DNA of 32,808 bases from Rozella allomycis CSF55 (Eukaryota; Rozellomycota). How positions within the stretch are numbered: the stretch's first letter is position 1; each line of letters opens with the position of its first letter. Below the pieces are notes generated by a model. It made no database searches. It was not told the DNA's origin and was given only the letters and a program-made list of their open reading frames with translations. The translations under genes and the position numbers were made by a program. Of the stretch, positions 1 through 9,854 are shown in pieces. The stretch covers positions 1 to 32,808 of the forward strand of contig KE560734.1 in the NCBI GenBank assembly GCA_000442015.1, written 5' to 3'.

Positions 1-88
1 AGAAAAAATCACCAGGATTTTTACGGGAAACGGGTGTATTTTGAAGCGATTTCTTAATTTCCCTATTGCAACCCTGGTCAAGCTTTTT

Positions 89-3000
89 ATGGAAGAACCA
101 AGAAAGCCAACAGGCGAGGCGGAGTCTCTAGCAGGCCGACTTTCAACGAAAGAATTTGGGTCTCGAGCGGAGCGTTCTATACCGGCTGATGTATTGGAGC
201 GAGCCAAGGCGAGTAAGGAGCGTTCTCAGCGGCGCAGTGAGAGGGCGTCTGCAGCCAAGCGTTTATTGAGCAAGGTAGGTGTGTATGCGTGGTGTGATGT
301 AGAGCAGTGTGGTTGGAGGTATTTTGAGTGCGACTGAGGGGCTGGAGGGAGTGAAGTACCAGCCCAAGACCAAGGAGAGTATGCAGACGTATGAGTTGTT
401 TTTGAACTATGTGGAGCGGGTGTTGGGTGACCAGCCGCGCGATGTGATGAGGACTGCTGTGGATGATGTGATTGGGATATTGAAGGATGAGGAGATGAAG
501 GAGTTTGATAAGAAGAAACAAGTTGAGAAGGTGTTGGAAGAGGAGTTGAGTGGAGAAGAGTTTGCGCAGTTGGTTAGTTTGGGGCAGAAGATTACGGATT
601 ATAGTGTGAATGAAGAGATGGATGGTGATGGGATTGATGAGCAGATTGGAGTTGCTGTTGTGTTTGATGAAGAGGAGGAAGAGGATGAGTTGTTTGAGAT
701 TAGGGAAGAAGAAGAGGATAATGATGATGATGAAGAAGAGATGGATGAGCAAATAAAGATTGGAGAAATGGAGGAAGACAAGGGGCAGATGATTGAAGAA
801 GATTTTATATCAGTTCATGATATTGATGCTCATTGGATTCAAAGACAGATTAGTGGATATTATAATGATGTTGTTGAAAGTCAAGATGTAGCTAATAGAA
901 TTTATGCCATCTTGGAACAGAGCAAAGATTCCAGAGTATGTGAAAATGAACTTGTGGCATTATTGGATTATGATAAATTTGATCTTGTTAAACTATTTAC
1001 AAAGAATAGAACCATGATAGTTTGGTGTGTAAAATTGAATAAAGCAGCGAATGAAGAAAAGGCTGAAATTGTGAAACAAATGAGAGGTGATCATGAGTTG
1101 GAAGAAATATTGACTAGAATGAATATGAATAGAGAACAAGAAAAAGCATTTAAGACAGTTGAAAGACCATCAACACCTATGGATTTAGATCATGGAGCTA
1201 ATGAAGAAAATGTTGAACAAATGGGACAAGTTGATTTGGAATCACTATCGTTTAATGAAGGTGGTCATTTGATGACGAATAAAAAGTGTAGATTACCTGA
1301 GACTGCATTTAAGAAGACAAAGAAAGGGTATGAAGAGATTCACATTCCAGCTGTTAAGGCCCAAGCAGCTTCAAATGAAGAATTGATTCCAATTGCCGAT
1401 TTACCTGGATGGACACATAAAGTATTTGCTGGTGCTAAATCATTGAACAGAGTTCAAAGCAAAGTCTATCAAACAGCGTTCTATTCAGATGAGAATATGT
1501 TGTTATGTGCGCCAACATCTGCTGGTAAAACAAATGTAGCGATGTTGACAATGCTGCATGAAATTGGCAAACATATAAACTTTGAGACAGGGGAGATTGA
1601 TACTGAGAATTTTAAGATTGTTTATATAGCGCCAATGAAAGCGCTTGTACAAGAAATGGTTAATAATTTTGGAAATAGATTGAAAGAGTATGGGATTAAA
1701 GTAGCAGAATTGACTGGAGATAGACAGTTGACGAAAGCACAGATAGCTGAAACACAGATAATTGTAACAACACCAGAGAAATGGGATGTTATAACAAGAA
1801 AGAATAACGATAGGTCGTATACAAATCTTGTTAGATTAATAATTATTGATGAAATTCATTTGTTGCATGATGATAGAGGTCCAGTGTTGGAGAGTATTGT
1901 AGCTAGAACTATAAGAATGATGGAACAAAGACAAGAATTGGTTAGAATAGTTGGGTTATCAGCAACATTGCCTAATTATGTTGATGTAGCTAGATTTTTA
2001 AGAGTTAATGTTGAAAAGGGATTGTTTTATTTTGATCAGAGTTACAGACCATGTCCATTGCAGCAACAGTTTATAGGTATTACAGAGAGAAATGCGCGTA
2101 AAAGATTTCAATTGATGAATGAAATTTGTTATGAGAAAGTGATGGACCAAGCAGGAAAGAATCAAGTTTTAGTTTTTGTTCATTCCAGAAGAGAGACAGC
2201 TAAAACAGCTAAACAAATTAAACAAACGGCGATTGATAATAATACAATTGGATATTTTATAAAGGAAGATGGAGCCAGTAGAGAAATATTGAAGAACCAA
2301 GCTGAAAGTACAAAGAATTTGGATTTGAAAGAGTTGATTCCATATGGATTTGCCATTCATCATGCTGGAATGACAAGAGCAGATAGAACAATGGTTGAAG
2401 AATTATTTGCTGAAGGACACATTCAAGTAATAGTGATATATTGGTAGTAAGAATAGGTTTTAGTTTCAACATCAACATTAGCGTGGGGAGTTAATTTGCC
2501 AGCGCATTCTGTTATTATTAAAGGAACACAATTGTATAATCCAGAAAAGGGAAGATTTGTTGAATTGAGTCCACAAGATGTATTGCAGATGTTTGGAAGA
2601 GCTGGAAGACCACAATATGATTCATTTGGAGAGGGTATTATTATAACGAGTCAACAAGAATTGCAATATTATTTATCATTGTTGAATACACAATTGCCTA
2701 TTGAAAGTCAGTTTGTTTCCAGATTGATTGATAATTTGAATGCAGAAATAGCATTGGGGAGTGTTAGAAATAGAGAAGAAGCAGTTGAGTGGTTGGGATA
2801 TACGTATTTGTATGTGAGAATGTTGAAAGATCCACAGACGTATAATATTGATTCCAAGGAAGAAGATTTGTATTTGAGAAAGAAGAGACAAGAGTTGATT
2901 CATTCAGCAGCGATGGTATTGGATAAAACAAGTTTAATTAAATATGACAAGAAGAGTGGCAATTTCAGTGTGACAGAGTTGGGAAGAATAGCTTCACATT

Positions 3001-6000
3001 ATTATATTAGTTATTCATCAATGGAAGTTTACAATCAACATTTGAAACCAACGATGGGAGACATTGATATTTTTAGAGTGTTTTCATTGTCAAAGGAGTT
3101 TAAATATATTCCAATTAGACCAGAAGAGAAATTGGAGTTGAATAAATTGATAGAAAAAGTTCCCATTCCAATCAAAGAGAGTGTGGAAGAAGCGTCATCA
3201 AAGATTAATGTGTTGTTGCAAAGTTATATTTCACAGTTAAAGTTGGAAGGGTTTGCAATGGTAGCTGATATGGTGTATGTGACTCAAAGTGCGTCAAGAA
3301 TATTGAGAGCGATGTTTGAAATGTGTTTGAGAAAGGGATGGTCAGAAGTGTCTAAAAGATTATTGGATATTTGTAAAATGGTTGATAGAAGGCAATGGTA
3401 TTCAATGTCACCACTAAGACAATTTAAAACGCTTGGTGTTGATGTGTTGAGAAATTTAGAGAGAAAAGATTTTCCATTTGAAAGGTAAATTGATTTAATT
3501 TAGTTGAAAAGATATTTTGATTTGAATGCGCAAGAGTTGGGAGAGTTTATTAGAGTGCCAAAGTTGGGCAAGCAATTGTATCAAATGATCCACCAGTTCC
3601 CGAGACTGGAGCTGCAAGCGCAGATATTGCCAATCACTCGATCAATGTTGAAGATTGAGTTGACGTTGACACCGAATTTTGAGTATCAAATGAACATCCA
3701 CGGGGCGTTTGAGTCATTTTGGATTATAGTAGAGGATAGCGATGGCCAAGTGGTGTTGTTTAGTGATCAGTTTATATTAAAGGAAGCGTATTGCCATGAT
3801 AACCATTATATATCTTTTACAGTGCCATTGTTTGATCCTATGCCACCTAATTATTTTATTTCTGTTATAAGCGATAGATGGCTGCATTCAGAGTCAAAGT
3901 TGGTTGTGTCGTTTGATAATTTGATATTGCCTGAAAAGTTTAGTGCGTGTAGTGAGTTGCTTGATTTGCAGTTGAAGCCTGTTAGTGAAGTTATTGAAGA
4001 GATTAGAATGGTTGAAGAAGTAAACAGAGAAGAAGTAAAGGGAGAAGATAGAATGGTTGAAGAAAAGGGAGAACAAGAGAGTAATTCGGCAATTGTAGAG
4101 TCATTGACGTTTCATTATTTGAATCCAATACAGACACAGGTGTATAATTCTCTAGTTTCAAATGAAAATATATTTATTGGAGCGCCTAGTGGCAGTTGCA
4201 AATCAACAATGGCAATGATAGCTATTAGTAGAATGGAGGAAAATAAAAAGTGTTTGATGATATGTCCAAATGAAGGGTTGATGATGAATTATTACAATAA
4301 ATTTTACAAGTTAGGAAGGGTGAATATGATGAGTGGCGATGTTGGAATAGATTTGAAGATGATACAAGAGTCTAGAATAATACTGAGTACTCCAGAGCAG
4401 TGGGATGTTTTGTCTAGAAGATGGAAGCAAAGAAAGCAAGTGCAGCAAATAGATTTGTTTATAATGCAAGATTTGCAGTTTATAGGATCAAAACAAGGTC
4501 CAATCTATGAGATTATAGTTAGTAGAATGCGATACATGACGATGCAGTTGGAGAGAGAGATGAGGTTTATTGGATTTAGTTTGCCGCTTGCTAATGCCAA
4601 GGATGTTGGTGAGTGGATTGGAGCCACTAGTATTTATAACTTTCATCCTAGTGTGAGACCTGATTTGTTGGAGATTCATATTCAAACGTTTAATCAAGTT
4701 AATTTTACGTCGATGGTGTATTCTATGGTTAAGCCTTCGTTTAAGTTTTTAAAGGAGAGTGCGAGTGATGGGGAGAAGAGGGAGAAGAGTAAGGGGGAGG
4801 GAGAGAAGAGTGTTGTGTTTATTCCTAGTAGAAAGCATTTGTTGATTGTTGCGCAAGAGTTTATTAATAATTGTGTGATGAGTGGTACTCACTTCAACAA
4901 TGAGACTGCTCAAGATGAAAATGAAAGGTTGAAATTATTTGAAGATGGGTTGTTGAATGAATGTGTAAAGTATGGAATTGGGTTTGTTCATGAATCAATG
5001 AAGGAAAAGGAAAAGAAGGAGATTATTGAAATGTATGAGAGAGAAGAGATTAGAGTGTTATTGATTAGCAAGGATTGTTGTTGGATTGCACCCAAGTGTA
5101 ACAAGGTTGTATTGATGGGAACACAAGTAATAACATTTAAATGATATGATGGTAGTATTATGAGGGTAGAGAGCATAGATATGTGGATTATCCAATAACA
5201 TTGATATTATTTATGCTTGGAAGATCAAAAGACAAATGTTTGTTTATGTGTCCATTTGTGAGAAAAGAATTTTACAAGAAATTTTTAAATGAACCCTTGC
5301 CAATTGAATCACATTTGAATTTGAATTTACATGATTATTTTAATTCTGAAATTGTTTCTAAAACGATTGAAAATAAACAAGATGCAGTTGATTGTTTAAC
5401 ATGGACGTTTCTTTATAGAAGATTAATAAAGAATCCAAACTATTATAATTTGAATGGAACAACGAATCAACATTTGAGTGATCATTTGAGTGATTTAGTT
5501 GAAAGTACTTTGAATGATTTGAGTACAGCTAAATGTATTGAAATTGAAAATGAATTTGACATTTCCATTTTAAATCTAGGTAATTTTAATAGTATTTCTT
5601 TAATAAAAGGAATGATTGCTTCGTTTTATAATGTTCATTATGTTACGCTTGAAATGTTTAACATGTCATTGACTAGAAATACAAAGTTGAAGGGATTGTT
5701 GGAAATTATTTCATCTGCTTCAGAGTTTGATGATTTGTTTATTAGACATCACGAAGAAGTTATTTTGAAAAAGATTTACGATAGATTGCCAATCAAAATT
5801 ACAAATCCAATCTTTAATAATCCACACTGCAAAGCCAACATTCTTTTACAATCTCATTTTTCAAGAATTAAATTACCTTTTGATTTAGAAAATGATCAGA
5901 AATTAGTTTTATTCAAAGTTATTCCTCTATTGCAAGCATGTGTGGATGTTTTATCTTCTAATGGTTGGTTGAATCCTTGTTTATCTGCAATGGAATTATC

Positions 6001-6660
6001 TCAGATGGTTATTCAAGCTATTTGGGATAAAGATTCTCCTTTGAAACAACTTCCTTTTATTAACAATCAAATCATTCAAAATTTAAACCAAATTGTAATT
6101 AATTTTATTTCTATTAAAAGGGTGTTGAAAATATTTTTGATTTTATGGATCTCGATGATGAAAAGAGAAACGAAATTTGTCAATTAAGCAATAATGAAAT
6201 GTCACAAGTCGCTCAAGTTGTCAACAGGTAACCCTTTAAATTAATTCTCACGAGATATCCAAACATTGATGTCCACTACCGCATCGACGATGAAAACGAT
6301 TTAATCTCTGGCTTCCCAGTCTCCATCTCAGTTCACCTGGAGCGCCAAGACGACGATCTCTTTGGTCCTGTAATTGCGCCATTCTATCCAAAGCGAAAAG
6401 ACGAGAATTGGTGGCTGGTTGTTGGTCATTTGGAGTCAAAGGCTTTGTATTCTATTAGACGCGTGGCGTTTGAGAAGCAGGTGGATATTACGCTAGAGTT
6501 TAATCTGCCAGAGCCGGGTAAGTATGCCTTTAAGCTGTATTTGATGTGCGATGCTTATTTTGGGTGTGATCAGGAATATGACTTTGAGATGGTTGTGAAA
6601 GAGAATGACAATGTTGATGAGGATGAGGAGGGTGATGGTGAGGAAATGCAAGTTGAATAA
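89..6660 (+). CDS. BRR2: Brr2/SNRNP200-type U5 snRNP RNA helicase (8 exons)
   Basis: This is the Ski2-like helicase that unwinds U4/U6 in the spliceosome. Exons are 89-274, 303-2426, 2457-3484, 3512-5126, 5156-5579, 5610-6094, 6121-6227 and 6255-6660, which join to about 2124 residues, close to the human 2136. The N-terminus keeps the family PTGE motif, followed by a very acidic stretch. Cassette 1 is intact: Walker A APTSAGKT (near residue 465), DEIH (near 577), SATLP and GRAGRPQYD, followed by a Sec63 domain. Cassette 2 has decayed motifs: GAPSGSCKS for Walker A and IMQDLQ where a DExH box is expected. A C-terminal Sec63/FN3-like region follows, ending in an acidic tail. The 5580-5609 intron is stop-free and in frame, and is called only from homology. 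The first intron is uncertain (275-302, or 279-318). ATG 89 is the first in-frame ATG, but the frame is open to the window edge, so the start may lie upstream. Confidence 0.96.
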
Positions 6661-6822
6661 ATTTAAATTGATTGGTTTTATATAGTTTAGGTTTTGATAT
6701 TAGTTTTACTTTTGAATTTTTTTAAATTATATTGACGTTGCGTATCAAATAATAATGTCAATTTGACTGCATCTTTTTCACATAATAAATCTCAGTGTTT
6801 CATAGTGGCTTGACTGCTTGAA

Positions 6823-9257
6823 ATGAAAGAGTTTCACGTCCTTTTAAACAAGGCGTTTGCAAAGACAAGCAACATGAACCTTTTAATCAGAGATTACGCA
6901 CAGTCCTTTGATCTATATACCAAACAAGAAGCCCTGATATTACTAGAAAAAATCGCTCGACTGGGATACTGCCACGAGTTCATAGTAAACCTACGAAACT
7001 CTGAATCTTTTGTCGAGTATTTAGAGTACTGCTCGCCATATGATCGAGAGAAATATCTTTGTGCAGTATTTGAATCCAACGCAGGTTGTATAATATCACA
7101 ATTAGCGGTGGATAATGCGTATTTTAAGAGTTTTGTGCTAAAGTATTGTATAAAGTGTGAGGATTCCAAATCTTTTGATAATATGCTTGGCTACCTTGCG
7201 AGCGAGAGTGTGGGATTGTTTGAAGAGGTTGCCGAAAAAATTATGCGGTTTGTTTTCGATCCTGTGTTTATTGTTTATGAGAGGTTTTCGAGGCAGTTTG
7301 CTTATATGAAGCGGATGGCGGCAGTTTGCAGGGTGATTAGTGAGACTGGGCTGATTGAGGGTGCTAAAGAGAAGCTGCAGATGGCGTATTTGGAGGGCGT
7401 TGGATGTTATATTGATCATGCGGATGCGAATGTGAAGCAGTGCGGGATGAAGCTTGTGGAGATTGTGACGCGGATGGTGCATGAAAAGCCGATTGATTTT
7501 GGAATTGGGGATGAGGTGTTGGGCATGGAGGCGAGGGAGTTGGTGGATGTTTTTAAGATGTCTGGGAGGGAAGGGGATGAGACTGGAAGGAAAGTGGATG
7601 AGGCTGGGAGGGAAGGGGAAGTGGGTGGTGACAAGTGNGAAATATTGTATAAAGTGTGAAGATTCCGGAGCTTTTGATAATATGCTTGGCTACCTTGCGA
7701 GCGAGTGTGTGGGATTGTTTGAAGAGGTTGCCGAAAAGATTATGCGGTTTGTTTTCGACCCCGTGTTTATTGTTTATGAGAGGTTCTCGAGGCAGTTTGT
7801 TTATATGAAGCGGATGGCGGCAGTTTGCAGGGTGATTAGTGAGACTGGGCTGATTGAGGGTGCTAAAGAGAAGCTGCAGATGGCGTATTTGGAGGGCGTT
7901 GGATGTTATATTGATCATGCGGATGCGAATGTGAAGCAGTGCGGGATGAAGCTTGTGGAGATTGTGACGCGGATGGTGCATGAAAAGCCGATTGATTTTG
8001 GAATTGGGGATGAGGTGTTGGGCATGGAGGCGAGGGAGTTGGTGGATGTTTTTAAGATGTCTGGGAGGGAAGGGGATGAGACTGGAAGGAAAGTGGATGA
8101 GGCTGGGAGGGAAGGGGAAGTGGGTGACAAGTGGGAGGAAGTTGAGGAGAGGTTGCCGCCTGTGTCTGACGACGATGAGGAGATTGATTTAAAAAGGGAT
8201 GCTGGATGTGCTTCAAGAAAGTTATTCAAGGATCCACCGAATGCGAAAGTGAAACGTCCAAAATTTATCCGACAGTGCCTTGAGTATCTAAGGGATTCGG
8301 AAGAGCCGAGGAAATCGGAGCTGGCTATTGAAGAATTAGTTTCACTCATTAAAAAGTCCTCAACTTTGACTTTGAAAGAGATGGGGGCTGAGATCGCCAA
8401 GGATATCCTGTTTTGGCAAAACCATTTCAATTTGGAGTCGTTTCACGCCTGCCGAGATGAGGCGATGCCCTTATTGATATCAAAGCAGCCGCAATGTGTG
8501 AATTGTTTTCTCGGCGCAGAGTTTTATACGAGGCATGTTAATTTGACCCAGAGATTTGAGATTCTGGCGTGGATTGTTTTGGCGGCAAAGAAAATGTGTG
8601 GCATTGNTGCGTGCCGAGATGAGGCGATGCCCTTGTTGATATCAAAGCAGCCGCAATGTGTGAATTGTTTTCTTGGCGCAGAGTTTTATACGAAGCATGT
8701 GAATTTGACCCAGAGATATGAGATTCTGGCGTGGATTGTTTTGGCGGCAAAGAAAATGTGTGGGATTGATGTGAATAGTAACAAAAGTGTGAAAATGGAA
8801 GTTACTGGCGATGAATGGGAAGAATCAAAGAGACTTGTGACCAGAAAGATCAAGTCAACAGAGACGTTTGCTAATCCGCTGTATTCAAGTTTGGAGACCT
8901 TCGTACTGCCTTTTATACGACCGCTGTGGANACCACATGTGGAAGCAAAGTAATATGAAATTGCTTTTAAAAAACGTTCCGCTGCTAGTAAAACTTGTTC
9001 ATTCTATCGCTGTTGTCTGGTATTTGGGCCACTGTTCCCCTGCTGTGGTTCAGGTAGGCAGAGAGTGTTTGGATTTCCTTTCGTCTATTCTTTGCTACAC
9101 GCCACATCCAGATATTTCGCGGGCTTTGGTGTTTGGATACTCTGTTTGCTTTCAAATTTTGCCAAAGTGGTTCTGGAACGAATATGACGGAACAGTAACA
9201 TTTCAAGAATGGGTTAAGACTTTAAATGAATCGCCAGATAAATATTTAATTTGTTAG
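6823..9257 (+). CDS. TEL2: Tel2/TELO2, TTT complex subunit (disturbed by assembly joins)
   Basis: Tel2 works with Tti1 and Tti2 as a co-chaperone that matures PIKK kinases (TOR, ATM, ATR) with Hsp90. The identification rests on the helical-repeat segment with GCYIDHADANVKQCGMKLVE, the later CVNCFLGAEFYT-HVNLTQR-EILAWIVLAA block, and the C-terminal helices after 8944. Three single Ns (7638, 8607, 8931) break the frame. Removing the duplicated overlap at the first two, and merging the six bases shared on either side of the third, gives one uninterrupted frame of about 587 codons without any intron. That is shorter than human TELO2 (about 837) and somewhat shorter than yeast Tel2. A gly/arg/glu-rich linker (SGREGDETGRK type) lies mid-protein. 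The end at TAG 9255 is abrupt compared with relatives, so the last helix may be missing. Confidence 0.88.
7144..8133 (+). repeat. About 490-bp direct duplication across the N at 7638
   Basis: Bases 7144-7637 recur at 7643-8133 with about ten substitutions, clustered in the first third, and one 3-base indel (GTG near 7627). The single N sits exactly at the end of copy one. Dropping one copy restores the Tel2 reading frame, since the offset of 499 is not a multiple of three. The simplest reading is two overlapping contigs from different alleles joined end to end, not a biological tandem repeat. Confidence 0.85.
8451..8766 (+). repeat. About 156-bp direct duplication across the N at 8607
   Basis: Bases 8451-8606 recur from 8613 with a 162-base offset and a handful of third-position changes. 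Because 162 is divisible by three the frame stays open, so an automatic translation would carry a false 54-residue repeat in Tel2. It has the same single-N signature as the duplication at 7638. Confidence 0.83.
8925..8943 (+). other. Single-N contig join that breaks the Tel2 frame
   Basis: TGTGGA occurs immediately before the N (8925-8930) and again at 8938-8943. Treating these six bases as a shared contig end reads straight through from LPFIRPLW into KQSNMKLLLKNVPLL without frame loss. As printed, the left frame stops at 8950. I read this as an assembly artefact, not a mutation. Confidence 0.75.
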
Positions 9258-9854
9258 AGTTGAAATATAAGAGTGATACATTTCGAAAACTGCTGATGCG
9301 TGGGTTCAAATTAATAAAAATGGTTTAGTGAAATTTTCTCAAAATCTAATTATTATATGGATACTGATTTCAATCGTTTTTTGACTTTTGGTAGGCTCCT
9401 GGTTTTTAGCGGATACTTTGGAAGATCATACGGTGCGGAGTTGGATCTCCGATCTTGAGATTACCAGTGAAAAATATACATGTTGGCGGCGTTAAATGTG
9501 AATATTGACACATGCCCGAAGAATTCAAGAAAGAACACATGTTTAAGCTTGTATATTATATTTGGGTCCATAAAATAAGTTTCTCTATTGAATTTTCATG
9601 ACCAAAGTTTCTTTTCAGATGACCAGTTTCTGTCATCAAAAAGTGTCACAGCCTATGGTATCGGTGTCGCCTTGAATACCTCTTGCAAAATCACTTTTCT
9701 ACAATATTGAACGATTCAAAGGGTTTACAAACCAAGTCTCTATATTATCACCGGTGCCTACGGGAAAGAAGATGAAGTGAGGAGGGAAAATTGAAGATGC
9801 AAATTAATAAAGATAAATCATTAATTTTTCCTAAAACTGTTTATTTATTCATTT
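9258..9854. other. Non-coding interval with gene relics
   Basis: No gene of usable length is visible. A 35-codon ATG frame at 9357 and a stretch at 9496-9540 that reads like half a zinc finger (KCEY, stop, then HMPEEFKKEH) are too short and broken to call. The one clear item is the DZIP1-derived copy at 9685-9763. The last 60 bases would be the 3' flank of DZIP1. Confidence 0.5.
9685..9763 (-). pseudogene. Decayed copy of DZIP1 exon 5 / intron 5 / exon 6 junction
   Basis: This block matches 12204-12285 along almost its whole length and in the same orientation. It includes a counterpart of DZIP1 intron 5 (9728-9699, 30 nt against 31), with GT and AG intact. The intron is kept, so the copy arose from DNA and not from spliced mRNA. 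The zinc-finger start has changed: the first Cys codon now reads Ser, and similarity ends within the first Cys pair. It lies about 90 bp beyond the stop codon of the parent gene. Confidence 0.75.

Noticed and set aside
177-781. Long minus-strand open frames opposite Brr2, including a Ser-rich one
   Set aside because: They are antisense shadows of the acidic GAT/GAA codons in the Brr2 N-terminus; no family match and no splice logic.
2427-6254. Brr2 as a pseudogene split by many stops
   Set aside because: Every break coincides with a 26-30 nt GT-AG segment that restores the conserved protein in frame.
7138-8430. Several minus-strand frames opposite Tel2 that occur twice
   Set aside because: They repeat only because the underlying sequence is duplicated at the contig join; Tel2 on the plus strand explains the region.
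7144-8766. Biological tandem repeats or a CRISPR-like array in Tel2
   Set aside because: Only two copies each, no spacers, each with an N at the junction; collapsing them restores the conserved gene.
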